Shown: piece after piece, positions 55,060 to 64,000 of the stretch | How positions within the stretch are numbered: the first letter of the stretch is position 1 | Layout: each line of letters begins with the position of its first letter | DNA from: Amoebophrya sp. A120 | Taxonomy: Eukaryota; Sar; Dinophyceae; Syndiniales; Amoebophryaceae | Direction of reading: 5' to 3' | DNA length: 64,000 nucleotides | Assembly: GCA_905178155.1 (NCBI GenBank) | Contig: CAJINV010000001.1 | Coordinates: 8,755,642 to 8,819,641, forward strand | The notes under the pieces: generated by a model | Told to the model about the DNA's origin: nothing | Databases searched by the model: none | What the model saw: only the letters and a program-made list of their open reading frames with translations | Position numbers and translations under genes: made by a program

Positions 55060-57288
55060 ATGGGAAAACTGCAAGAAGATTCTCCAGAGAATTCCCCACG
55101 CAGCCCCGCCGCGGCCCGCCGCCGGTCGAGCTTCCAGGTGGTGCCGGCGCTGGTGGAGCCCGCAAGAGTTCTGGTGGAGTACTTCTGTGGTGCTATCTTC
55201 TTCCTTCTCCTGCCGTTCTGCCTCGTGTGCTACGCCTTCTCGTTCGTCCTTGACAACACCCTCCTCTTTCTCTTTCTATGGTGCGTTGTGCTGTTCGGAA
55301 GCGTCTACATCTTCATGACGCTCTTCGACAAGCTCCTGGACTCAAAGCAGAAACACGCCACGCAGCACGTCCGGGACGAAGTTGCAAAAAGCAAAGGAAC
55401 TACAGCGTCAGGCAAACTTACAGAAGGGACAAACAATACGACAAATTCTGTTTCTGGACGCGAGGGTGCCGTGCATATTGCGCCTCACGGGCAGCTGGAG
55501 CCGTTTCCGGTCGGGGCGCGCCTCCGCATGGGTTTTCGTCGAGCCGTATTCCCTGAAAATTGTTCATCCCTATCCACTTTTGGCATGGATGACAAGATAA
55601 ACTGAATCAGAATCCACTCCGTGTTTTGCACGACAGATTGGATCATGGGGATGGTTAATTTCGAGGGAATAGGCGGAGTTTGTCTGGACCGCGAAGCACA
55701 TTGCGGGTAAAGAATTGCGAAAGTGGGAATACGTGACCGACGAGCAGGGCGACAAACTGTTTCACGAGCAGCCGTCGCTGACGTCGGACGAGTTCATCGA
55801 GCGCATCAAACCCTTTGCGGAGTTGCCCGATTGGGTCGATCACGAGTTGCTCAATGCGGGGTGCACGTTTTACCGCTCGCTCTGGCCGCTGATATCTTAC
55901 CAGTTTTCCTGGGCGGTGGTGGGCGGGTTCGGCGCGGAGGCAGCCTCAGCCGTGCTGTTGAAGACGCGGTACTGGGCCGACAAGGGCCCCACCGGGAAGA
56001 TCGACACCTGGAACCGGTTACGAGAAACGCTCTGCTTCCTGTACGACCTGTGCGGCCACGGTGCGAGTGGCTTTGACGTGGACGGCCCGGCGTGGAGAAG
56101 CTGCTTACTCGTCCGATTTCTGCACGCCCGGACGCGTGAAGGGGTGTGGAGACAAGATAGGGCAATAGATGTTGACCACGATGATGTTCTACTTCACAAT
56201 CAACAACAACACGCGGCAAACAACGCGAACGTAATTCCTGCGTCTGGCTCGAGTGCCTTCACGACAGCAACCGAACGCGACAGCCAGGATCATGAGGAGC
56301 GCGACGACTCAGACAACTCAGAAGATGGGCAGCACCCCGACGGAGAGCACAACGTGATCAACCGGACGCCGTCGAAAGACAGCGACAGCCCACAGTCATC
56401 TCCGAAAAAAAGATGGGACCGCGAGAAGTTCGGGGATCCGATAAACCAGGCGGAGCTGATCGGCACACTGCTCGGCTGCTCCGCGCTGCTGCTGGACGGC
56501 ATGGAAGAAATGTCGTTTGGCGCCAAAATCCCGAAGCACCAGCGGGAGGGGTTCCTGCACTTGTGGCGCCTCGTCGGGTTTCTGTTTGGCATCAAAGAGG
56601 AGTGGAACCCGAACCGGAACAGCGAGCACGCGAAAATCGTGATGCAATCGCTGTACACCTTCGGGATCCCGGCCCACCCGGACCCGAAGCTGTCCGCCGT
56701 GCTGGCCAACCACATCATGGACTCCGTCGCCGAGGGGGTGAACCAGGACCTGCTGAAAAAGAGCATGCCGGGGTTCGTCAGCTCTAGCATGGTATGCATT
56801 GCAAAAGCATCGTACTAGTATAAACTGCATGACAAATTTGCCCAAGAACAAAAATGCGATTTGTAATGCTGTTTCCCGTTAGAAAATAGATCTGTCATGC
56901 ATGGCTGCAATCAGTACGAGTACGATACTTTTGCACAGGATACATGGTCGCGACCACCGGGTGGCTCTTCCTCGGGGACGAGTACGCCACGGCACTGGAC
57001 TTGCCGAAACTCTCGCGGAAGGACCGCATCTACGGCTCGCTGCGGAAATGGTCTCTCGGGCTGTGCTTGTTCGCGTATTTCCGCTTCATCGCATTGTGGG
57101 AGCTTTTCCGGGTCACTTTGGTGGTCGAGTACGCCATGCACTTACTCTTCAAGAGCGCGTGCAAACAAGTGTGGAACACCCAACCCAAATGCCGCTTCGC
57201 AAAATCCCTGTGCCCCTTTGAGAATCTCGTCCCCGGAGGAAGAAAGTCGACGAGAAAAAGCGAGATGGGCAAGCAAAAAACGGCATAG
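55060..57288 (+). CDS. MpaB/DUF2236-type haem oxygenase family protein with N-terminal membrane segment
   Basis: Exons 55060-55545, 55673-56791 (plus target duplication) and 56947-57288, 648 aa. The N-terminus (MGKLQEDSPENSPRSP) is followed by two hydrophobic helices, VLVEYFCGAIFFLLLPFCLVCYA and NTLLFLFLWCVVLFGSVYIF style. The core carries the DUF2236 pattern: FSWAVVGGFGAEAASAVLLKT, the R-x-x-ET-x-x-F segment (NRLRETLCFLYDL), VRFLHARTREGVW with the conserved His and Arg, a disordered acidic insert of ~75 residues, then DPINQAELIGTLLGCSALLLDGMEEM and HLWRLVGFLFGIKEEW. These enzymes (MpaB, latex-clearing relatives) are haem-binding oxygenases or peroxidase-like; the substrate is unknown. The first intron (55546-55672) is GT-AG but the donor choice is uncertain. 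The second is introner IE10. A C-terminal hydrophobic stretch and basic tail end the protein. Confidence 0.8.
56793..56942 (+). mobile_element. Introner IE10, 150 bp, in the MpaB-like gene
   Basis: Starts TATGCATTGCAAAAGC and ends ACTTTTGCACAGGATA, with inverted arms of about 28 bp. The exact CATGG duplication is at 56788-56792 and 56943-56947, the same 5-mer as at IE2. Removal gives SSSM-VATTGW. The intron can be read as GT...TG (56792-56946). The middle contains GCATGACAAAT and TCTGTCATGCATG, words shared by other introners. Confidence 0.92.
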
Positions 57289-57801
57289 GGAAAGAGACGA
57301 CGAATAAATCTTCCTGAGGTGAGCACGCTGTGCGTTGTACTATGACATCGAGGTGAGGAGGCCCGAGGGCGCCTCCGTTTCTGGTTCAATAATCAATGCT
57401 CATACTACCCATGAATATGAAAAAAGTACGCATTTTATTCGTTTCCATCCTCTAGAAGGATCAAGTAACTCGAACAGCTGCCAGAACAGTATTGCGTACG
57501 GCCTCCGTCTCGATTTAGGCGCTTCGAAGAAAGTGTTCAACGACGATTTTTATTCGGAAACTGACAATTAAAATAAATCCGTTAGAACTGCTGTTCGTGC
57601 CTTGTTTATCGTATTCCTTGGCGTAGCACTTTCTTCGGTGTTCCATCACTGTCTGTTGCGTATCTTACCAACACACGGTCGGAGAAAGAAAAGACCAGAC
57701 GAGATCGAAATCGAAAACGCGGATCTTTGTTGTTTTAGCGTTTCTACTCTATCTCTTTCTCTACGGTTCTTCTTGTTGCCGTGGCTTTTTGTTTCTGTAT
57801 C
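57289..57801. other. Intergenic, no gene seen
   Basis: Short ORFs only. A pyrimidine-rich run lies near 57740-57800. Confidence 0.4.
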
Positions 57802-58340
57802 ATGCGCTTCAATGCTGCTCGTTTTGCGAAGTGCCGTAACGCACACCTCTGCCCCTGGTCGCAGGCGGTGAACATGCAATTCCGCGGCATATGTGTAGGT
57901 GCCGCATCGAAACTCGGTGCCGACCTGGGCGGAGGCGGTGCGTCAAGGACAGTAATGGGAGAGGTAAGTAATGCTAAAAATTAAAATGCTGATTTCCTGA
58001 ATTCGAAAGGACGAAGTGAGTTTTTGTCTTTGTTCTCAACAATCGATTGACTCGTCGCGGCAAATACCAGACAGGCCCGACTTCAATTTCTGTTCTACAA
58101 ACCTTATCAAGTACTCTCTCACCTCGTCAGGTTCCCTTGCAAGCTGGTTTCGCGGAGCAGGGTCCCGGTATGAGCTCTGCATTGTCCGGCGCTATCAACT
58201 TCCTGAACGCAAACGAAGACCTTGGGAGCAGTATTTCAGACGAGGTACGAAAGGGTGCGTGACGCAATCATAAAAATGCGCCCGCATTTTCTTGTCAATT
58301 TTCCGGAAATTAGCACGCGCTGACGACGCTCATGACGTGA
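57802..58340 (+). CDS. Small three-exon protein, about 100 aa, function unknown
   Basis: Exons 57802-57963, 58131-58244 and 58314-58340. Both introns are GT-AG and phase 0 with consensus donors (GAG|GTAAGT, GAG|GTACGA). The product ends SISDE-HALTTLMT. The start may instead be the ATG at 57874 (MQFRGICVGAASKLG), or an acceptor at 57863 may precede it. Gly/Ala-rich, with LGADLGGGGAS and GFAEQGPGMSSALSGAINFLNANEDLG. No recognised domain. Support comes only from consistent phases and splice consensus. Confidence 0.5.
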
Positions 58341-59785
58341 ATGATCCGCATCCGATGCATTTATTTGAGAGCGGCGCTCGTCGTCTACTTCGAACTCGCT
58401 TTCCAAACTGCATGAACAACAAACACCAGGTCGCAGACGCCGTACGGCAGTGTTTGGGGGAAAACGATCTAAGTGCTTACTTAGATCTCGGAGGAATGGA
58501 AAGCGTAATTAACATCAATTCAATATGAAGTGTGAAGAAAAGCAAGCTTCCTTCTGACACAGAACGCAATCACCATCTTCGCGATCACTGGGTGAATAAG
58601 GATAAGTGCTTACAGATTCATGCTCGCATGAACAGCTGCACATAGATCGAACAGCATGCTGAGCTTTTATGTTGTATTCAAGATGCACAAGAGCAGCGCA
58701 GAGACGAGAGACGCCACACTCTGCATATCTCTCTGTCTCTCTGAAGATAGTGCAGTCGGTATGAAAGGCTGGCGCTTTTCCTTTCCACGCCCCTCTCTCT
58801 TCAACTTCACACTATCATGCTGGCACACAGTCTTCGACCACGCTCGTGAGAACAAGTCCATGCGCAATATCATGCATTGACAGCAACATGGTACATTTCT
58901 GACAGGGCAGCATATGGTACTTTTGCGGCGGACTCAAGGGCAGGGAAATTTTAGCACGGCCGCCGTAAGCGTGATTCTGACCACGTCGGTATCAAACATC
59001 ACCCTCTGCCGCCTCTGGACGATTTCCACCTTTGCCATTTGGTAGGAACTTCAAAGAAAAATGCAAACGAAGGTCCGCATCATGTAGTACGTAGAAATGA
59101 AAACTAAAAAGAAAATGAAGATGACCCTGATACGCGACAACTCTCCGTGAGCGGTCTTAAAATTCGTGCTGACTCTTCACTCAAATGAATCATGGCTATT
59201 ATGGTGGACCTGATGAACTTTCTCGTGCAACAGCAGGATGCATTACCAGACGTTCTTTTCGAAAATCAAAATGTAAGAATCGACTACTCACCGAAGTTGT
59301 AGAGTCCTTCATCATGATGTTCGTGCGGCCGCGGCAAAGGTGGAACAGCAAGAAGTGAGTCCTCCGCAGATTAATACTCAAAGTCGGCGACTTCTTTCTC
59401 TGTAAGGTTGTCGTTGGCGTCCGTCTCGTCGTCCGCACTGTCGTTCTGACCCGTGTACTGCTCTTTATCGTGTGTCGTTCTTGTCGTCGCGTCCATCGTC
59501 TTCCTATTCGGCTCTGTCAAAGGCAAAGCTCAAAGACAACTTTTCTACCGCTTCATCGCTATAAAAGTTTTCGCGCATGTCTATATGACGTGGTGCATCT
59601 TCGTGTTTATAGGAACAGGGTCCGAGGTTGTAAAGTAGCTGCACCCATTCACATTGTCGTTCAAGTAGAATTTTTCAGCTTTTCGAAAAAGCTTCAAGGC
59701 AGTATCAGTACAACGAACTACGAACGGAGACAGAATCGATTGTCAGGAATCAAGTCATCGAAAGAACGCAGTCCTCGAATAAAAC
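58341..59785. other. Intergenic, no gene seen
   Basis: About 1.4 kb of mixed composition. An open stretch after 58341 reads on to 58528 in another frame, without support. A CTCTCTGTCTCTCT run lies near 58729. Confidence 0.45.
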
Positions 59786-60520
59786 ATGCCGCTGTGTTGT
59801 GGTAAGCCGAAGAAAGAGGAGCCGAAGGAGCCGATTGTGTCACCGGAGTGCTTTGTGATTCCAGTTCCGGGCGAGAAGGATGCACCGACTCGGACCATAG
59901 GCGACAAGGGGGAGCCGCAGTCGCGCGTCTGGTTGAAAAAACTTCCCGCCGGGCGTATGACTTTCCGCTGCGAGTTCGACGCTGGGTAAGGTTTCTTCTA
60001 TGTTCTTTTTTCCTTTTTCCACTGGTGCGAATGAGCGTAAGAACACACATTCATACGGAAGCGGAAATATCAATATATATGTCGCGCTATTCTTTCATCT
60101 CGTAACGCTTTCACGTTTATGTCTTTCTACTTTTCCAGGCGCATGCTCTTCATCCTGCAAAAAAAAAACAGGTTCGACTGGCTGAAGTCGGTTTCTCCGA
60201 AGCTGGCGGATTGCCCGCAGTGGTGCCCGACCGCGCGGTTTGGGGTGCTCGAGTCCGGCAAAATGAAGATCAAAATGGAAGACGGGTCGGAATACACGAT
60301 TAATCCGGGCGACACGTTTTTCGTCCCGCCGAACCACTTGCCGATTTTCGAGGAGAAAACGGTCGTGATTGAGTTCCTGCAGGAGGAAGTTCCCCCCGCA
60401 CCTGCTCCCGAGCCCGCGAAACCGCAAGAACCGGCTGCCGCAGCCCCCGCAGAACCCGCGAAAACGGACGCGGAGGCGCCGGCGAAGGCGGACGCGGAGC
60501 CAGCAGACAACAAGGTTTGA
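59786..60520 (+). CDS. Cupin-domain protein (copy 2), with Ala/Pro tail
   Basis: Exons 59786-59985 and 60172-60520 (GT-AG, phase 2), 182 aa. It starts MPLCCGKPKKEEPKEP; adjacent cysteines near the N-terminus could be lipidated, though there is no Gly2 for myristoylation. Then come PECFVIPVPGEKDAPTRTIGDKGEP and the cupin core: FDWLKSVSPKLADCPQWCPTARFGVLESGKMKIKM, DGSEYTINPGDTFF and VPPNHLPIFEEKTVVIEF. The barrel is uninterrupted, so it gives the empty sites for both introners of copy 1. The acceptor at 60171 was chosen because it yields G-FDWLKS as in the paralogues; an upstream acceptor (60138) would add RMLFILQKKNR. The tail after IEFLQEEV is a PAPAPEPA/AEPAKTDAEAPAK low-complexity run not found in the other copies. 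Confidence 0.85.
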
Positions 60521-61445
60521 AGATGATCATGGTGTGAACATCAGTGCAACTTGTGATCAAAGGAAATCCGTTCAGCCATTCGTCCGACAAGTGTCGACAC
60601 TAAGTAAATCTAGATTTTTTCTGTTGATGATGTTGAGGCGATCAGCCGACGGCTAAATTTTTCCTTTTTCCGGTGAAAGGAGAGGATCGATGAGGTTGAG
60701 GAACGGGATCATTGTCCCTCTGTCGATGTGAGTTTTTAAATGGCAGCACGCAAGCCGATTCGTGTGTGCGTGTGGGTTTGCTCGCTGGTGGTGTTGACTC
60801 TTGTGTTCGTAGGATTTCGTGTGCGTTGATGTTCGGCATGCATATCCTCGATGGAATGAGATGAATACTGGAAAAGTAGAACTACTTACAATATTCTGGT
60901 GCAAACGCAAACGGGGACAAGAAAATGCAAAATCGATTTATCGACGTAGGGTTCATCAGTCGGTTGATAGTGCAAGAGCTCGCGCTTTCATGCTAGCTTG
61001 GGGCACGAATTTTGGGGAGTCCGAGGCAGGGGCATGAGAGGCTCTTTCGACGAGAGCCTAACTTGTAGAAACAAATCGGCAAAAGTCGTATCACTTAGTT
61101 GATCATAGATCTTCATCTTCTCTCCACCACACTTGTTCGTTCCTCATCCTCGTATGTCGTCAAATTTTACGTATGAAAGCGCGAATGGTACTACACCCTC
61201 TCTCTTTTGGATCTTACGATTGATTTGAAAAGAGTGCCATTAAAGCTCCGTGATGGAATCGGTCCTGGTTCTATCGTTTCTACTTGTTGCTCCTTCGCGT
61301 GTGATAAACAAACACAGCTCGTCAACGGGAATTGAGACCTTATTTCGTAGAGGTTGTGGGTTAGTCAGAAACCGAATCGGAAATCAAATTCAGCATTGAA
61401 ACGTCGCTATTGTTTCTCGAAAAACCAGCAAATCGAAGCAAGAAA
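60521..61445. other. Intergenic between cupin copies 2 and 3
   Basis: No gene seen; short ORFs only. Confidence 0.45.
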
Positions 61446-63024
61446 ATGGTGTGTTGCACAGGAGCGCCGAAAACGAAGGAAACGGTCGAGGCGCCGGTCG
61501 AGGCCCCGGCCCCCGTCGTCGAGGAGACCAAGGCTACTGTAGAAATATTGACAGCTTTTACTCAAAGCTTTAGTTAAGCTGTAGGTGCACTACAATGATC
61601 CCTGTTGTTTTCCTCTTGGTTTTGCCTCATCAAGTTTGAAAAGAAAGCTCCTCGGCATTAGCATGCCGCTTGCCACGTGTGGCGTGTGAACACATTTTTC
61701 GTGCGTTTTGCTTTGCGATTGCGACATGATTAGCGCTTTTATGATTTGAACTTCTGACATGAAATGCAATTTAATTTGGCAGCGCGCGCCCCCGAGCCCG
61801 ACGTGAGCCCGATGCGCTGATGTTGAATAACCCGCCTGGTACGTGTAGCGTGAACACGCAGCGCCCGCGAAGGCGATGATGCGACGCGGACGCGCGGTGG
61901 GCCGAGAAGCAGCGCCCGGTGGTGGGAAAAGCATTTGGCTGATGTTGCTCCTTTTCAGGTGCAAGTGGAGTACTTCTTATTTGCAAAAAATAAGAAGTAG
62001 AAGTTGATTTTGGAGGAGGTGCTTGCTGGTGGTGACTCCTTGCTGGTGATGTTGATGCTGCAAAAGATTTCTTAGAAATCCAAATCTTTCTTGGATCAAG
62101 ATCTACAATGTGGATGTGCATGTTGTGAAAAAATATGCGTCCTCCCTGACGCTGCCGCGATTCTGCAGGTTGACGTGCCACTAGGGTCGTGGAGGTCGAG
62201 GTTGCACTTCTGCTTCGAAATAAATAAATAATCCGTGCATCGACCACAGGAGCCCGTGGCTGCTCCGAAGCCCGAATGTGTGGTGATGTGCGTCCCGGTG
62301 GATGAGGTGCCGACGAAGGTGATGGGGGCGGAGGGCGATCCGCAGGCGAAGGTGTGGCTCAACAAGCTGGACGGCGGTCGCCAAACCATGCGCATCGAGA
62401 TTGAGCCGGGGTACCACTTGATGATGATTTTAAGGACGACGCAGGAGGAGATCCTGCACGTTGATTTCGCGTTTTTCTTCTTGTAGTTTCTGTACGTGTT
62501 TTTTCTTTGGATATTAACATATATCTCAGTGTAGCATGGTGAAAGCATGATGCCAAAGTACCTAGTGACCAATAAAACTTCTTAAACTTCAAAAGCTTTG
62601 ATTGGTTGAAATCCGTCTCTCCGCACCTTCCGAATTGTCCGGCCTGGTGCCCGGCGACGCACTTTGGCGTGCTGGAGTCCGGCAAAATGCAGATTAAGAT
62701 GGAGGATGGCTCTGAGTTTACCATCAACGCCGGGGACACCTACTTCGTCCCCCCGAATCACCTGCCGGTCGTCGAGGAGAAGACGGTCATGATCGAGTTT
62801 ACGCAGGATACCACGTACTTACTTATTCGCGCTACTAGCAGCTTTCTTTGCGTTGTCCACCTGTTTGCTACGGCGCACTATCATGATTTTCGTGATCCTG
62901 CTTCAAATTCAGATTCAGTGTGAAGAATGCCCATTGTCCGCTTTTCTTTCAAGAAAGTAGAGATAAAATAGTTCACCCTATTACTCACAGGTACACCAAC
63001 GATAAATTCATCAAGTCTTCGTGA
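61446..63024 (+). CDS. Cupin-domain protein (copy 3)
   Basis: Exons 61446-61538, 62250-62410, 62596-62814 and 62991-63024, 168 aa; all introns GT-AG. It starts MVCCTGAPKTKETVEAPVEAP, similar in style to copy 2. Then come PECVVMCVPVDEVPTKVMGAEGDPQAKVWLNKLDGGRQTMRIEIEPG and FDWLKSVSPHLPNCPAWCPATHFGVLESGKMQIKM, DGSEFTINAGDTYF, VPPNHLPVVEEKTVMIEFTQDTTYTNDKFIKSS. The intron at 62411 shares position and phase with copies 1 and 2. The last intron splits the TTY codons, where copy 1 reads straight through. The first intron (711 bp) is long for this window and contains a short inverted repeat (CTTCTTATTT...AAATAAGAAG near 61973-61998). Adjacent to copy 2, so 2 and 3 form a tandem pair. Confidence 0.85.
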
Positions 63025-63771
63025 TGAAGCGGACACCGGTGCTGGTGGTACTCTGGCAGAATCCTATTGCGGGAGGTGATGATGAGGCGGGGATAAGAGT
63101 CTGAGGACGACAAGAAATAATCGCAGTAAGAAGAAGCAGAGGACGACGAGGACGAGCTTTTGAATGATATAAATATGGAGATGTGATAGCTGCTGCAAGT
63201 AAAGTTGAACAGAATATGAACCGCTTGTATGATCGATGTCTCGAATCTCGGTTACTTCGAATGTTTTCCAGCAAATTAGAAACACGACACACCAACCAAG
63301 AGCAAGAAAAAGCACACTCATGCCGACTAAAACCAAGGAGGTCTTCTAGGTTTTTTCAATCAACACTTGTTCCGCTGTCCATCAGAGTGCGCGGAAAGTT
63401 TTAACAGCAGCTAATCCTCATACTAATGCTCTGCTTTTCTTTTTTCTGTCCGTCACTTCTTACGCTCTTTTGTTTTCCACTTTTTTTTTACGGCCTTTTC
63501 TTTTAGTTGAGGGATCTTCACTGGGTGCGGGACTGAGTGCGGCATAGTGCACTATGACGAGACATGCGTTGAGTGATCAATTTTTTGGTATTGTTATTTC
63601 TGACCCTGATCAACAATAGAATTACAAACCAATTGTACGAGAGAAAAGCAAAAGGACTGCGAAAAGCAAAACTGTACGACTCGGATGTGCCGCTTAGAGG
63701 GCCACTGATTCACGATGTCGTGGTTGTTGGTGCTGGGCAAATCATCTCCATCTGAGGCGAGGAATAAAAAC
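63025..63771. other. Intergenic, no gene seen
   Basis: T-rich near 63435-63505. A short ORF at 63573-63755 (60 aa) is unsupported. Confidence 0.4.
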
Positions 63772-64000
63772 ATGAAGGCATCTTGGTCCAGTATGCTGCG
63801 CGTTTCTGTGCCGTTTCTGCTTTCTTTATGCTTCGTGTTTCTGGGAGATTATGCGGGTGCGGCCACAGCGACCCCGATCGCTGAAGGAGATAGAAGTGGT
63901 GAGGATCAGATAGTGCAAATAGAAACGGCGGATGGAACTGGAACAGAACAAGAACACCATCACGAATTTTGGGACCCAGGCGGAGAACTCGTCATGCGAG
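63772..64000 (+). CDS. N-terminus of a secreted or membrane protein (cut by window edge)
   Basis: The ATG at 63772 (AAAACATGAAGG) opens a frame to the end of the window, 76 codons. MKASWSSMLRVSVPFLLSLCFVFLGDYAGAATA has a basic start, a hydrophobic core and small residues at the end, typical of a cleavable signal peptide. An acidic, His-containing stretch follows (EGDRSGEDQ, EQEHHHEFWDPGGELVMR). No domain is identifiable from this part. Confidence 0.65.
   Translation, partial: MKASWSSMLRVSVPFLLSLCFVFLGDYAGAATATPIAEGDRSGEDQIVQIETADGTGTEQEHHHEFWDPGGELVMR

Noticed and set aside
56290-56851. Minus-strand ORFs of 151-169 aa opposite the MpaB-like gene
   Set aside because: Shadows of the conserved plus-strand DUF2236 coding sequence.
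1-64000. rRNA, tRNA and dinoflagellate spliced-leader sequences
   Set aside because: No recognisable rRNA core, cloverleaf or spliced-leader 22-mer was noticed on reading. A dedicated scan could still find a tRNA.

Overview
The window looks like nuclear DNA of a compact alveolate genome, most probably a Syndiniales parasite such as Amoebophrya. The reasons are: small genes with short spliceosomal introns; every supported gene on the + strand; and many coding regions interrupted by non-autonomous inverted-repeat elements that behave as introns (introners). Invasive intronic elements with inverted repeats and odd splice sites are known from Amoebophrya. The species call is inference, because no rRNA or other marker was found.

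Layout. 1-4113: probable 5' exon and then a complete Cdh1/FZR1-type APC/C activator. 5634-13284: a reconstructed ~2125-aa low-complexity protein with a Cys-rich C-terminus. 14930-18264: a coiled-coil protein. 19339-20067: an unrecognised protein. 20555-28637: three tandem paralogues that fuse an alpha-kinase domain to a ParB/sulfiredoxin-like 'DNRRL' domain, with a phosphonatase-like HAD hydrolase lying between the second and third. 31462-32429: cytochrome c with a long N-terminal extension. 33241-36538: an acidic unknown protein flanked by ~250-bp direct repeats. 37287-39254: a coiled-coil, possibly kinesin-derived protein. 40295-41802: an enoyl-CoA hydratase/isomerase ending in SKL, a peroxisomal signal. 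42509-44251, 59786-60520 and 61446-63024: three cupin paralogues. 44990-52665: a tandem segmental duplication carrying two predicted secreted proteins and a third, orphan copy of the upstream region, with a GC-rich foreign-looking island inserted between units. 52930-54309: the splicing factor SF3B4. 55060-57288: an MpaB/DUF2236-type oxygenase with an N-terminal two-helix membrane segment. 57802-58340: a small protein. 63772-end: the start of a secreted or membrane protein.

The main signal is a set of nine introners in six genes. Each has termini of the form TAT...ATA inside long inverted repeats and lies between 5-bp target-site duplications. Eight duplications are exact and one has a single mismatch. 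Removing the element plus one duplication restores the reading frame every time. In two cases paralogues in this same window supply the empty site. Most of the resulting introns cannot be GT-AG. In seven of nine a G in the duplication abuts, or lies just upstream of, the element's TAT and creates a GTAT donor, while the 3' end is whatever the target supplied. Exon joins were derived by hand from reading frame, splice dinucleotides and paralogue comparison; no transcript data were available.
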